Positions 35,090 through 44,476 of a stretch of 64,000 nucleotides of DNA are shown in pieces. The notes under the pieces are model-generated. The model had not been told where the DNA came from. It was given only the letters and a program-made list of their open reading frames with translations, and made no database searches. The stretch lies in contig NZ_CP134771.1 of the NCBI RefSeq assembly GCF_031880315.1, positions 806,001 to 870,000 of the forward strand, read 5' to 3'. A program made the translations under genes and the position numbers. Position 1 is the first letter of the stretch. Each line of letters begins with the position of its first letter. This DNA is from Pseudomonas baltica (GTDB lineage: Bacteria; Pseudomonadota; Gammaproteobacteria; Pseudomonadales; Pseudomonadaceae).

Positions 35090-35226
35090 ATTAAAGAAAA
35101 CTCAGTGTTCATCGAACACCGCACCTGCGCGCTCGGACTGTACGAATCCAGCGGAACTTAAGCCCCGCGAAGGCTCTCCACCCACACATCGAGAGTTTTT
35201 TTGACCTTGAGTACAGGAGCGCATCA

Positions 35227-36183
35227 ATGAACCTCCACCACAGCGCCACACAGGAAATCATTGCCGTCGACAAGCAGGGCCAGCAGGTGCTGTTTCTCGA
35301 CCCTGGGGATCTGTCAGTGCGCGCGGCCATCACCGGTTTGCCCGCTCGGCCCCACGAACTGCTGATCATCCAGCAGCAGCGCAAAGCCTACGTGCCCATC
35401 TATGGCGACGGCGTGCACGGTGACAACCCTCACCCGAACCACCAGGTCGCGGTGATCGATCTCGACAGCCGCAGCCTGACCGGGTTTATCGACACCCTGC
35501 CGTTTCTGTCGCCCCATACCGGGCGCCTGGGCCGCGATGGCAAGGTCTACCTGTGCTGTGAAAACAGCGCGACGGTCATCATCATCGACCCCAGCCAGGA
35601 CAAGGTAGTCGGGCACATCGAGGTCCCATCGAACAACGTGCACAGGCTGATCCCGCTGCCCCATGCCGATCAGGTATGGGCTGAAAGCGAGGAAGACGGC
35701 CAGTTGTACGCCATCGACGTGCACGGCAACACCGGCCAGGTGGCCGCCACCCTGGCGATGCCCGGCCCGTTGAATGGCATCGATGCCTCGCCCCTGCGGC
35801 CCTGGGTGATCGCCTCGGACGCAGACCGGCCAGTGATCTACGCGGTCGATACCACGGAGCGCCGCGTGTTTCACTCGATCGAATTGCCCGGGCATCAGCG
35901 CCCTGGACAGGTGGTGCGCTTCAGTCCCGACGGCCGGCTGCTGGCGGTCATCGGCGACTTCGATCCGGTGGTGAGCTTTTTCGATGAGCATCTGCAATGG
36001 CTGTTCAACGCTGAACTCGGTGACAAGCCGCTGGACGGTTGCTTCAGCCCCGCCCAGGATTACCTGCTGGTAGCCAATGAAAACGACGCTACCGTCAGCG
36101 TGATCGACATCGCCAAGCGCAAAACCCTCGGCCATGTACCGGTGGGTCAGGGGTGCGAAATTCTGGCGTACTTCGAGCGCTGA
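35227..36183 (+). CDS. YncE-like seven-bladed beta-propeller protein
   Basis: 318 aa. Repeated about 40-residue blades carry the pattern of YncE/lactonase-type propellers: EIIAVDKQGQQVLFLDPG, VAVIDLDSRSLTGFI, VIIIDPSQDKVVGHIEVP and DATVSVIDIAKRKTLGHVPV. No signal peptide is visible, so it is probably cytoplasmic, unlike E. coli YncE. Enzymatic role unknown. An AGGAG site precedes the ATG. It begins 137 bp beyond the CdiA truncation point, so it may have been the original neighbour before the island. Confidence 0.8.
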   Translation: MNLHHSATQEIIAVDKQGQQVLFLDPGDLSVRAAITGLPARPHELLIIQQQRKAYVPIYGDGVHGDNPHPNHQVAVIDLDSRSLTGFIDTLPFLSPHTGRLGRDGKVYLCCENSATVIIIDPSQDKVVGHIEVPSNNVHRLIPLPHADQVWAESEEDGQLYAIDVHGNTGQVAATLAMPGPLNGIDASPLRPWVIASDADRPVIYAVDTTERRVFHSIELPGHQRPGQVVRFSPDGRLLAVIGDFDPVVSFFDEHLQWLFNAELGDKPLDGCFSPAQDYLLVANENDATVSVIDIAKRKTLGHVPVGQGCEILAYFER

Positions 36184-36215
36184 GCATGAACACTCGTGAT
36201 CTCTGACACCAAAGC

Positions 36216-36244
36216 GGGGCGTACCGCGCTGAGCGGTACGCCCC
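36216..36244. terminator. Bidirectional terminator hairpin
   Basis: A twelve-base perfect stem (GGGGCGTACCGC/GCGGTACGCCCC) with a five-base loop lies between the convergent propeller and aldehyde dehydrogenase genes. No T-tract. Confidence 0.6.
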
Positions 36245-36283
36245 GAGGCTGGGGTCAGACGCAGGCCGAACTTTCAATGGGCG

Positions 36284-37693
36284 TCAGATAATACTCTTGG
36301 CCCAGACAGCCTGCGCATTGGTGAACTCGCGCAATCCAAAGTGCGAGAGTTCACGCCCATAACCACTCTTCTTCACGCCCCCCACCGGTATACGCGCGTT
36401 GGTGGCCGGGTAGCCGTTGATGAATACCCCACCGGTTTCCAGGCGCCGGGCGATGCGTTGCGCGCGGCCCAGGTCTTGCGTCCAGAGGCTGCCGCCCAAC
36501 CCGTAATCACTGGTATTGGCCAGTGCGATGGCGTGTTCCGCAGTGTCGGCCACGGTAATGGCCGCGACCGGCCCGAAGGTCTCTTCATCGAAGGCCGCCA
36601 TGCCAGGCTGAACGTCACCCAGCACCGTCGGCGCATAGAAATTGCCCGGGCCTTCGAGCTTGTGCCCCCCCAGCAACAAGCTCGCACCGGCGGCCAGGGT
36701 GCGCTGCACTTGCCCATCGAGTTCATCGCGCAAATCGGCACGGGCCATCGGGCCAAGGTTGATAGCGCTGTCCAGCGGATCACCGACTGTCAGCTGGCTG
36801 ACGGCAGCCACGAACTTGCGGGTGAATGCCTGCGCAATCGGTTGCTCGACAATGAAGCGCTTGGCCGCCAGGCACACTTGGCCGGCATTCTGAAACCGCG
36901 CTTCGACGGCCGCTTTCACCGCCAGGTCGATATTGGCGTCGGCCAGTACGATAAAGGCGTCGGAACCACCGAGCTCCAGCAGGCTTTTCTTCAGAGCCCG
37001 TGCGGCGGTGCCGGCTACCGCAGCACCGGCGCGCATGCTGCCGGTCAGCGTCACGGCGGCGATGCGTGGGTCTTCGATGGTGCGGGCCACGGTATCGTTG
37101 TCAGCCACCAGATTGACGAACAAGCCCTTGGGGAAACCGGCCGCTTCATAGGCGTCCTGCAAGGCGTAAGCCGAGCCCATGACGTTGGGGGCGTGCTTGA
37201 GCATGAAGCCATTGCCGGACAGCATGATGGGCGCCGAGGCGCGAATCACCTGCCACAGCGGGAAGTTCCAGGGCATGACCGCCAGCACGGTACCGATCGG
37301 CAGGAAAGAAACATGCACCTGATCGTCCCCCTCAACCTTGACCGGCTCATCGGCCAGAATCGCCGGGCCATGCTCGGCCACCCACTCAATGGTGGCGGCG
37401 CACTTCTCCACCTCTCCCCGCGCTGATAGCAGGGTCTTGCCCATTTCGGCGGTGATCAGCGTGGCCAGGGGTTGCGCGCGCTCTCGCAGGATAGCGGCCA
37501 GGCGCCGATAGGCCGCCACTCGTTCGTGCATCGGGGTGGCACGCCACAGGCGGAAGGCGGCGGCGTTCACATCGAGCAGTTGCTCGACTTCACTGGGCGT
37601 CTGAAACGAATACGTGGCGATCAGCTCACCGGTTGCCGGGTTGCGCGACGTTGCCACGGGGGCATGGCTGGATGCTGCGTTCAAGTTGCTCAT
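36284..37693 (-). CDS. NAD(P)-dependent aldehyde dehydrogenase (succinate-semialdehyde type)
   Basis: 469 aa from the ATG at 37693 with GAGGTG upstream. ALDH landmarks: MPWNFPLWQVIR cofactor loop, ELGGSDAFIVL with the general-base Glu, catalytic Cys in FQNAGQVCLAAKRF, and EETFGPVAAI. The shorter length and SYGRELSHFGLREFTN-type end fit the Sad/GabD-like branch that acts on succinate semialdehyde or related short aldehydes. It lies 97 bp downstream of the MmyB-type regulator on the same strand, which probably controls it. Confidence 0.92.
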   Translation of the reverse strand: MSNLNAASSHAPVATSRNPATGELIATYSFQTPSEVEQLLDVNAAAFRLWRATPMHERVAAYRRLAAILRERAQPLATLITAEMGKTLLSARGEVEKCAATIEWVAEHGPAILADEPVKVEGDDQVHVSFLPIGTVLAVMPWNFPLWQVIRASAPIMLSGNGFMLKHAPNVMGSAYALQDAYEAAGFPKGLFVNLVADNDTVARTIEDPRIAAVTLTGSMRAGAAVAGTAARALKKSLLELGGSDAFIVLADANIDLAVKAAVEARFQNAGQVCLAAKRFIVEQPIAQAFTRKFVAAVSQLTVGDPLDSAINLGPMARADLRDELDGQVQRTLAAGASLLLGGHKLEGPGNFYAPTVLGDVQPGMAAFDEETFGPVAAITVADTAEHAIALANTSDYGLGGSLWTQDLGRAQRIARRLETGGVFINGYPATNARIPVGGVKKSGYGRELSHFGLREFTNAQAVWAKSII

Positions 37694-37789
37694 CGGTATC
37701 ACCTCGTTGACGGTTCGGCAGCCCTGTTTGCGCTGCGATGACCGCCACTTTAGGTACACCCGAGAATGCCAGGAAGGCGTGTTGTTATC

Positions 37790-38599
37790 CTATGACTGCG
37801 GGTCATAGGCAGTGTGGCGAGGGATGTAGGTGACCAGCGACAGGTCCGGCCGCCCTTCCGGCGTGAGGGCCACATAGGTGAAATCGATGTAGCCACTGAT
37901 GGGGTGCAGCAAACGCTTGCGCCCTTCTTCGAAGCCTTTGACGTCGGTGTCTTGCCACCACTCGCGAAACTCCGGACTCTGCGCCGACAGTTCTTCAACC
38001 AGGCTGTCGAACGGCGCTTTGTCCAAGGCCTGCCCCCGGGCCGCACGAAAGGCGCTGATCATGCCGCGGGCCATCTGCTCCCATTCCAGGATCACGGTCC
38101 GGTAAGGCGGATAGAGGAACAGCAGCCGCAGGGTGTTGCGCTCATGCGGTTGCAGCGAACCGTAGTCGACGAACAAGTCGGCGATCGCGTCGTTCCAGGC
38201 CAGGATGTCAAGTCGAGCATTGCGCACATAGGCCGGGATCGGGTTGATGGCTTGCACCAGCATCTCCAGACCCGCGGTCACTCCACCGCCTGTCGCCGCA
38301 GCGGGAGCCTCCAGTGCGGACAGCGCATAAAGATGCGCGGATTCGACGCGGTCGAGCTTGAGCACGGTGGAGATGCGCCGCAGCGCATCGGGCGAAGGTT
38401 GAATATCACGCCCCTGTTCAAGCCAGGTGTACCAACTGACGCTGACCCCGGCCAGTACGGCCACTTCCTCGCGACGCAAGCCGGGCGTGCGCCGAGGCCC
38501 TTCAGGAAGGCCGAAGTCCTTGGGATCGAGACGGGCGCGTCGGCTGGTGAGGAACTTGCCGAACTCGCGGCGCTGCTCTACAGATGGCCTGTTTGCCAT
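37790..38599 (-). CDS. MmyB-type helix-turn-helix regulator
   Basis: 269 aa. An N-terminal XRE-type HTH (TPGLRREEVAVLAGVSVSWYTWLEQGRDIQPS) is followed by a PAS-like MmyB ligand-binding domain (NPIPAYVRNARLDILAWNDAIADLF, LRLLFLYPPYRTVILEWE). Family members often control neighbouring dehydrogenase genes and bind fatty-acid-like ligands. It is in tandem with, and upstream of, the aldehyde dehydrogenase. Confidence 0.9.
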   Translation of the reverse strand: MANRPSVEQRREFGKFLTSRRARLDPKDFGLPEGPRRTPGLRREEVAVLAGVSVSWYTWLEQGRDIQPSPDALRRISTVLKLDRVESAHLYALSALEAPAAATGGGVTAGLEMLVQAINPIPAYVRNARLDILAWNDAIADLFVDYGSLQPHERNTLRLLFLYPPYRTVILEWEQMARGMISAFRAARGQALDKAPFDSLVEELSAQSPEFREWWQDTDVKGFEEGRKRLLHPISGYIDFTYVALTPEGRPDLSLVTYIPRHTAYDPQS

Positions 38600-38690
38600 A
38601 AATCACTCTTGCGCGAAGTTTTCGTGCGGTGATCATAAGGCGCCAGCAGCGGCACGACTACCCGCATCCGTGACGGGATCGAGCGAAGTT

Positions 38691-39179
38691 TCAATCCGGG
38701 TGATTGATCCTGGTGCGCAACGTCCTCATCAATCCCAAGGCAAAAGCACACTCTGCGGCGATGAATAAAGGCCCGATCAACAAACTCATGAGGTCATCCA
38801 CAAAGGCCGGTTTGCGGCCTTCCCAAACATGACCGAGAAACTGCAGCCCCCAACCCAGAACAAAACTGCCCGCACCCAGCAGCAACCAGACCACCGTCGA
38901 CTGCTGCGCCGCCAGGTGACCGAGCGCTGCGGCGCAGCAGAGGCTGATCGATAAGGCCAGCCCCAGCCTGACGTCCAGGCACAGGTAATAGACCGAGATG
39001 ACGGATACCGCCAGCCATGCGATAGAGATACCGGCCGGGCCAACGGGCAGCGTCGGCCTGGACAGCAGGATCGCCACGCCAAGCACGATCAGTGGGATAC
39101 CAAAGAAATGGGTGACGACGTTACGCCGGTCCTGGTGATAAGCGCCGTATTTTGCCAAGTGTTGTTCTATGCGTCTCAT
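38691..39179 (-). CDS. Mpo1-like (DUF962) membrane protein
   Basis: 162 aa from the ATG at 39179; an in-frame ATG at 39209 is an alternative. Hallmarks are the N-terminal YGAYHQDRRNVVTHFFGIPLIVLGV with conserved His, the internal FLGHVWEGRKPAFVDD with second His, and about four TM helices. Yeast Mpo1 is an Fe(II) 2-hydroxy-fatty-acid dioxygenase, and bacterial relatives are uncharacterised but keep the His residues. Divergent from the Crp/Fnr gene, 87 bp away. Confidence 0.85.
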   Translation of the reverse strand: MRRIEQHLAKYGAYHQDRRNVVTHFFGIPLIVLGVAILLSRPTLPVGPAGISIAWLAVSVISVYYLCLDVRLGLALSISLCCAAALGHLAAQQSTVVWLLLGAGSFVLGWGLQFLGHVWEGRKPAFVDDLMSLLIGPLFIAAECAFALGLMRTLRTRINHPD

Positions 39180-39266
39180 GGAAGCCCCGGATGAGGTCGA
39201 GCGGTGCATCTATAATGGCGTGGCGCCGCGGGTACGAATGTCAGCCACCCGACACAAGGAAAAATA

Positions 39267-39971
39267 ATGCCCCGCTTGTCGATGACAGACCACAGCCTTC
39301 TCGCCACCCTGCAACGCGGTGACTGGTTCGCCACACTCCCCGCTCCCTTGCAGCAACGGATCCTCGACGCTGGCGAACAGATCGACCTGACCGAGGGCGA
39401 ACGCCTGTTCGCCAAGGGCGATGCGCCGGACGGGCTTTACTGTGTGCTGCAAGGCACTGTGCGCATCAGTACCGTCAATGAAGCGGGCCGAGAGATGATT
39501 GTCGCGCTCCTGGAGCCGCCCCATTGGTTCGGCGAAATCGCACTGTTTGATAATGAGCCTCGCACTCACGACGCCTGGGCGACTGCGGATACATGCCTGT
39601 TAAGGCTGGCGCAACGAAAGCTGGAGAACATGCTCGAACTCCACCCACAGGACTGGCTGTACTTTGGCAGGCTGCTGACGCGGAAACTACGGGCTGTCTT
39701 CAGCGCCATGGAAGACATGGCACTGACCCCGCCGACCGCTCGCCTGGCGCGAAGACTGGTCAATATGGCCGATGGATTCGGCACCCTGGCAGAGGGCAGC
39801 CAGCGCACCATTACGGTGTCTCAGGAAGCGCTGGGCTCGATGCTGTCTCTTTCGCGTCAGACCATCAATCAGTCTTTGAAAGAGCTGGAAGTGGCCGGGG
39901 CGATTCGGCGTATGCGGGGGGCGATCGTGATTGTTGAAATCGACAGGTTGATTGGCAGGGGCAGCGAGTGA
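39267..39971 (+). CDS. Crp/Fnr-family transcriptional regulator
   Basis: 234 aa. It has an N-terminal cyclic-nucleotide-binding fold (GERLFAKGDAPDGLYCVLQGTVRIS, LLEPPHWFGEIALFDNEPRTHDA) and a C-terminal winged HTH (ITVSQEALGSMLSLSRQTINQSLKELEVAGAIRR). No FNR-type N-terminal Cys cluster, so it is not an obvious oxygen sensor; the ligand is unknown. Divergent from the Mpo1-like gene. Confidence 0.9.
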   Translation: MPRLSMTDHSLLATLQRGDWFATLPAPLQQRILDAGEQIDLTEGERLFAKGDAPDGLYCVLQGTVRISTVNEAGREMIVALLEPPHWFGEIALFDNEPRTHDAWATADTCLLRLAQRKLENMLELHPQDWLYFGRLLTRKLRAVFSAMEDMALTPPTARLARRLVNMADGFGTLAEGSQRTITVSQEALGSMLSLSRQTINQSLKELEVAGAIRRMRGAIVIVEIDRLIGRGSE

Positions 39972-40035
39972 CGCCGCCAGACGCAAACTGCCATTTCCCT
40001 CCATACCGGGGCGCCCACAACAGGCCTTGGGTCAT

Positions 40036-40806
40036 CTAGATCCCGCTGAACCAGTTATACCCCTGATCTTCCCAATACCCGCCCGGATAATCGTTGCTGA
40101 CGAATATCTCGACGATATGCTTGGGGTTCTTGAAGCCCAGTTTTGTTGGCACTCTGACGCGCAAGGGGTAACCATACTCGGGCGGCAAGGCGACCTCGGC
40201 ATAATCGAGTGCCAGCAATGTCTGGGGGTGCAAGGCCGTGGGCATGTCGAGGCTGGAGTAATAACGATCGGCGCATTTGAACCCGACGAACTTGGCGGTA
40301 GTGTCGGCGCCGATGTGTTCGAGGAAGGTCCGCAACGGCACCCCGCCCCACTGCCCGATCGCACTCCAGCCCTCGACACAGATCAGGCGGGTTATGTCCG
40401 TGCGTTGCGGCAACTTGCGCAGCCCTTCCAGGGTCCAGGGGGCCTTGTCGCGGACCATCCCTGATACCGCCAGGGAGTAACTGCCCAGGTCGATATCCGG
40501 TATATCTTCCTCGCCGTAAAAGGCGTTGAACGGAAACGGCTGGGTCATCTGCGCCTTGGAGAACGTCGGCGCCAGCCGCTGGCCGCTGAACAGCCAGGCC
40601 TGAACGCGGTCGTTCCAGCGCGACATGGCCCACAGCACCTTGTCGACCTGATCGCCGTCCTGCAGATTGCAGCCGGTGAGCATGGCCATGGCGCCAACGG
40701 TCAGGCCGCCACGCAGAAAATGGCGGCGCTGAATGTTTTCCAACAGGATGCGCTGCGCGGGCTCCAGCTTGACTGGAGGGCCGCGGCGTTTTGGCGATTC
40801 AATCAT
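40036..40806 (-). CDS. Molybdopterin-dependent oxidoreductase (sulfite-oxidase/MsrP fold)
   Basis: 256 aa. An N-terminal RRHFLRGGLTVGAMAML resembles a Tat signal with a following Cys (TGCNLQ) that could be a lipobox. The Mo-binding core shows the conserved Cys in RLICVEGWSAIGQWGGVPL. It is shorter than E. coli MsrP (about 330 aa). It overlaps the cytochrome b561-like gene by 8 bp, so the two probably form a periplasmic reductase fed by a membrane haem subunit. Methionine-sulfoxide repair is plausible from context, not proven. Confidence 0.85.
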   Translation of the reverse strand: MIESPKRRGPPVKLEPAQRILLENIQRRHFLRGGLTVGAMAMLTGCNLQDGDQVDKVLWAMSRWNDRVQAWLFSGQRLAPTFSKAQMTQPFPFNAFYGEEDIPDIDLGSYSLAVSGMVRDKAPWTLEGLRKLPQRTDITRLICVEGWSAIGQWGGVPLRTFLEHIGADTTAKFVGFKCADRYYSSLDMPTALHPQTLLALDYAEVALPPEYGYPLRVRVPTKLGFKNPKHIVEIFVSNDYPGGYWEDQGYNWFSGI

Positions 40807-41422
40807 GATCGGGTTTCCCGGTTTCCATTGGCCGTAGGCCGCCAGTGATCATCGGCAACAGGGTTTTGGGCACCAGGAGCACCAGCACCAGGTGCACGAC
40901 CACGAACGCGCCGATCGCCGCCATGGCCGTGAAATGCACATAGCGCGCAACGTCGTATCCACCCAGCAGTGCCACCAGCTCTTGTAGCTGTATGGGTTTC
41001 CAGATGGCTAACCCCGACACCACAATCAGCACGCCCGCCGCCAGCACCAGCCAATACATCAACCGCTGCACCGCGTTGTACACGCCCTTTTGGTGAACGA
41101 GCCGAAAGCGCAATGCGTCAAGCAGATCGCGTTTGACCGCCTTGGCCGTCACCGGCAACAGATCGCGTTTGAGGTGTCGACTGGCCAGACCGTACAGCAC
41201 ATAGATCAGACCATTGGCGGCAAGCAGCCACATCACTGCAAAATGCCAGGCCAGTGCGCCTCCCAGCCAGCCACCGACCGTCAGTTGCGTCGGGAAGCGA
41301 AAGGCGAACAGCGGCGAGGCGTTGTAGATCGCCCAGCCGCTCATGAACATGCAGCACATGGCAAACGCGTTGATCCAATGCGTAAGGCGCACGGGCCAGG
41401 AGTGAATGCGACGCTTGGCCAT
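40799..41422 (-). CDS. Cytochrome b561-type membrane haem subunit
   Basis: 207 aa with four to five TM helices. Candidate haem-ligating His residues lie in RLTHWINAFAMCCMFMSGW, LAWHFAVMWLL and RYVHFTAMAAIGAFVVVHLVLVL. The fold matches the cytochrome b561/Ni-hydrogenase cytochrome b family that carries electrons from quinol to a periplasmic oxidoreductase. Translationally coupled to the Mo enzyme downstream. Confidence 0.88.
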   Translation of the reverse strand: MAKRRIHSWPVRLTHWINAFAMCCMFMSGWAIYNASPLFAFRFPTQLTVGGWLGGALAWHFAVMWLLAANGLIYVLYGLASRHLKRDLLPVTAKAVKRDLLDALRFRLVHQKGVYNAVQRLMYWLVLAAGVLIVVSGLAIWKPIQLQELVALLGGYDVARYVHFTAMAAIGAFVVVHLVLVLLVPKTLLPMITGGLRPMETGKPDHD

Positions 41423-41505
41423 CGAATGGCGCTCCTTTACCAGGCTTGGCGATACCCGATGCCAGCGGACTCGCTGGCGCAGGCACTCCTGACAGTTGTA
41501 GTCGA

Positions 41506-42117
41506 TTACATCGGTGGTTGGAAACCATCTTTGCCGACGGCGACGCCACGTGCGCTTTTACCATCATCGGCAGGGAACACGACGATCTTGGCGCCCTTGA
41601 CCAACTGCTCGACCTTGCCCTTCTCGACATAGGCGATCGGTACATCCTGTGGCACCACCAGTTGCTTCTCGCCACCCTCATATTTGACCGAAAGCGTACG
41701 GCCGTTGGTTTTCGCCAAAGTGCCCACGGTACCGTTGGTCATGGTGCCGGTGCTGCCATCGGCATTCTGCCAACCGTAGTGACCTTCACCGCTGCCCTTG
41801 AGGCTCGCTTCGAAGACGGTGACTTCCAGTGCCTTCAAGGTACCGTCCGACTGAGGCGTGGCTGCCGAACCGATAAAGCTGTCGGCCTTGATCGAATCGA
41901 TATCCGCCTTGGATACCAGACGAATACCGGTTTTATCGGTCAAGCCAATGGTCTGGTGAGCGCCAGCTCGAGTGGTGAACGACAGCGTATTGTTTTCAAC
42001 GCTGTCGACCGTGCCACGCATCGGCTTGACGACAGGCATGTCGGCAGCCGAGGCCATTACAGCGGCGCTCAACAACAATGTGCCTAAGGTGCAGGACAGG
42101 GCAGTCTTGATCTTCAT
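41506..42117 (-). CDS. Secreted periplasmic protein, DUF5666-like repeats
   Basis: 203 aa with a clear Sec signal (cut after AVMASA, about residue 24). The mature part has repeated small beta modules of the type GTVDSVENNTLSFTTRAGAHQTIGL and GTLAKTNGRTLSVKYEGGEKQLVVP, suggesting an OB- or DUF5666-like fold. Databases often mislabel relatives as metal-transporter components. It is divergent from the response-regulator gene across the operator boxes at 42187-42239 and is probably the first target of that regulator. Confidence 0.75.
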   Translation of the reverse strand: MKIKTALSCTLGTLLLSAAVMASAADMPVVKPMRGTVDSVENNTLSFTTRAGAHQTIGLTDKTGIRLVSKADIDSIKADSFIGSAATPQSDGTLKALEVTVFEASLKGSGEGHYGWQNADGSTGTMTNGTVGTLAKTNGRTLSVKYEGGEKQLVVPQDVPIAYVEKGKVEQLVKGAKIVVFPADDGKSARGVAVGKDGFQPPM

Positions 42118-42186
42118 TGAGACGATTCCTTGCGATGGGTGTATAGCTATCCTCGACGAACAACCGGCCCCTCAGCATGACCGGCT

Positions 42187-42239
42187 AATGACATTTTTGT
42201 CATTCGCGCCGTCACGTCCGTCAATGACAGAAATGTAAC
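42187..42239. promoter_or_regulatory. Two CopR/HprR-type operator boxes
   Basis: Box 1 (42187-42204) is a perfect 18-bp inverted repeat, AATGACA-TTTT-TGTCATT. Box 2 (42223-42239) reads AATGACA-GAAA-TGTAAC. They lie between the divergent periplasmic gene and the response regulator, where CusR/CopR/HprR-like proteins bind in relatives, and suggest control of both directions. Confidence 0.75.
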
Positions 42240-42335
42240 CGACACGGTTGCAACCGTTGTTTAGACTGCGTTGCGCACGCATTGTGCGACACGCCTGTTA
42301 GAAGTTAGTCGAGAACGCCCGAGCGAGCCCAGACG

Positions 42336-43031
42336 ATGCACATTCTGTTGATCGAAGATGACACTAAAACCGGTGAGTACCTGAAAAAAGGCCTCGGCGA
42401 ATCCGGCTATAACGTCGACTGGGCCCAACACGGCGCCGATGGATTGCACCTCGCCCTGGAAAACCGTTACGACCTGCTGGTGCTCGACGTCATGCTGCCT
42501 GGCATCGACGGTTTCCAGATCATCGAGGTGCTGCGTGCCCGCCAGGACGTACCGGTGCTGTTCCTGACCGCGCGTGATCAGCTGCAGGATCGCATTCGCG
42601 GCCTTGAGCTGGGCGCCGACGACTACCTGGTCAAACCGTTTTCGTTCACCGAACTGCTGCTGCGCATCCGCACCATCCTGCGCCGCGGCGGGGTGCGCGA
42701 AGCCGACCGCTTTCAGCTCGCCGATCTTGAGCTGGACCTGCTGCGCCGACGGGTCACGCGTCAGCAGGAGGTCATTGCGCTGACCAACAAGGAGTTCGCC
42801 CTGCTGCATTTACTCTTGCGCCGCGAAGGCGACGTACTGTCGCGCACGCAGATCGCATCGGAGGTGTGGGACATGAACTTCGACAGCGACACCAATGTGG
42901 TAGACGTTGCCGTCAAGCGTCTGCGCAGCAAGGTCGACGCGCCTTATCCGATCAAGCTGATCCATACCGTGCGCGGGATTGGCTACGTCTGCGAGGTGCG
43001 GCCATGCGAACCCGACGCCAACCTTCCCTGA
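42336..43031 (+). CDS. OmpR-family response regulator of CopR/HprR type
   Basis: 231 aa. Receiver with acidic pocket (LIEDD), phospho-acceptor Asp in [14 protein letters not shown] and Lys in DYLVKPFSF; OmpR-type winged helix with [53 protein letters not shown]. This DNA-binding sequence is typical of heavy-metal (CopR/CusR/CzcR) and oxidant (HprR) regulators. The 3' end overlaps the kinase gene by 28 bp. Confidence 0.93.
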   Translation: MHILLIEDDTKTGEYLKKGLGESGYNVDWAQHGADGLHLALENRYDLLVLDVMLPGIDGFQIIEVLRARQDVPVLFLTARDQLQDRIRGLELGADDYLVKPFSFTELLLRIRTILRRGGVREADRFQLADLELDLLRRRVTRQQEVIALTNKEFALLHLLLRREGDVLSRTQIASEVWDMNFDSDTNVVDVAVKRLRSKVDAPYPIKLIHTVRGIGYVCEVRPCEPDANLP

Positions 43032-44398
43032 CCCTGCGTTCGACCTTGGCGTTCTCGCTGGTGGCGATGCTCACCGTGGCGGGCGCTGGCCTCTATCTGT
43101 ACGAGTCGATGAAAGCCTCGCTGCTGCAGCGCAGCGACCACGCGGTACTGGGGCGCCTGGATCACTTTCGCAAACTGCTGCACTACGACCTGACACTGGA
43201 CAAGCTGCAGAGCAGCCCGCAGATATTCGAGAACATGCTCGACAGCGAAGACGATATTTTCATCATCGCCGAGCCCGGCCAGACGCCGGTGATCATGGTG
43301 AACCCGCTGCAGGCCGAGCTCCCGCCGTTGCCGGTGACTGCCGAGGGCATGCAGGCCGATGCCGCCAGCCTGCGCACCGGCATGGCCCCGTCGGGCGTTC
43401 CGCTGCGGGCAGCGACCGTGCAAACGAGCTCCGCCGGGCGGGCGGTCAACCTCACGGCTGCACACATCATGGTCAAGGAAATGAGCCTGCTGGCAGACTT
43501 TCGCCAGCGCATCTATCTGGCCGTGGCACTGGCGTTTCTGATCACCGCACTGCTCGGTTTCGTGCTGTTGCGCCGCGGCTTGCGGCCGCTGCGAGAAATG
43601 GCCGCGCATGCCGCCGACATCTCCCCCGAGCGCCTCGAGAGCCGCATGCGCAGCGAAAACACACCGGTGGAGCTGCAACAACTGAGCGATGCCTACAACG
43701 CCATGCTCGATCGTCTGGCCGACGGGTATCTACGGCTCACGCAATTTTCGGCAGACCTGGCCCACGAGATTCGCACGCCGGTGGGTTCGCTGATGGGGCA
43801 CTGCCAGGTCGCGCTGCGTCAGGTGCGCAGCGCCGATGAGTATCAGGCGCTCCTCGCGTCGAATCTTGAAGAACTCGAACGTATCTCGCGGATTGTCGAG
43901 AGCATTCTTTTTCTGGCCCGTGCTGATGAGACCCAGGCCGTACTGCAACGCCAGCCTTTGTGCGTGCATGACGAAATGCAGCGCGTGGCGGAGTACTTTG
44001 AAGGGCTCGCCGAAGAACGGCAGATCCGTCTGCTGATCTCGGGGGACGCAACCCTCAGCGCAGACCCGCTGCTGCTGCGCCGGGCCCTGAGCAACCTGGT
44101 AGCGAACGCGATCAGGTACGCCGATCACGGCAGCGAGGTGCTGATCGGCGTCACCACGGCGCAGGCGCACTGCCGCATAGAGGTCGAAAATCAGGGCCCC
44201 GTGCTGAGTGACTCGGCCCTGAGCAAACTGTTCGACCGCTTCTATCGAGGCGATGCTTCGCGGCACCAGAGCTCGGATTCCAATGGCTTGGGATTGGCCA
44301 TCGTGGCAGCGATCATGCAGCTGCACGGCGCAGAAGCGAGCGTGGTGCAGCCACGCCCTGGGTATATCCGCTTTGCGTTGAGTTTTCCGATGGCGTGA
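43004..44398 (+). CDS. Heavy-metal/oxidant sensor histidine kinase (CopS/HprS type)
   Basis: 464 aa from the ATG at 43004 (GAGGTG upstream). TM1 is near residues 13-33, with a periplasmic sensor of about 130 residues, then TM2 ([23 protein letters not shown]), HAMP, HisKA with His in [16 protein letters not shown], and HATPase motifs [11 protein letters not shown] and [13 protein letters not shown]. No copper-export genes lie nearby; the divergent redox genes point to oxidant sensing instead (inference). Confidence 0.92.
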   Translation: MRTRRQPSLTLRSTLAFSLVAMLTVAGAGLYLYESMKASLLQRSDHAVLGRLDHFRKLLHYDLTLDKLQSSPQIFENMLDSEDDIFIIAEPGQTPVIMVNPLQAELPPLPVTAEGMQADAASLRTGMAPSGVPLRAATVQTSSAGRAVNLTAAHIMVKEMSLLADFRQRIYLAVALAFLITALLGFVLLRRGLRPLREMAAHAADISPERLESRMRSENTPVELQQLSDAYNAMLDRLADGYLRLTQFSADLAHEIRTPVGSLMGHCQVALRQVRSADEYQALLASNLEELERISRIVESILFLARADETQAVLQRQPLCVHDEMQRVAEYFEGLAEERQIRLLISGDATLSADPLLLRRALSNLVANAIRYADHGSEVLIGVTTAQAHCRIEVENQGPVLSDSALSKLFDRFYRGDASRHQSSDSNGLGLAIVAAIMQLHGAEASVVQPRPGYIRFALSFPMA

Positions 44399-44476
44399 GC
44401 GGCGCAAGTACCGCATTGCCGTTAAATCAATCGGGGGGAGCGCCCGGCGCACTCACCCGCCGATCTCGCTCCTGGA

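Noticed and set aside
34010..35161. 383-codon open frame on the plus strand opposite cdiA
   Set aside because: It is the antisense shadow of the repetitive, GC-rich haemagglutinin repeats. It has low-complexity Gly/Ala/Arg/Val composition and no ribosome site.
42336..44398. Naming the two-component system copRS for copper
   Set aside because: The proteins fit the family, but no copper-handling gene is in the window and the divergent genes are redox enzymes, so the metal assignment is not supported.
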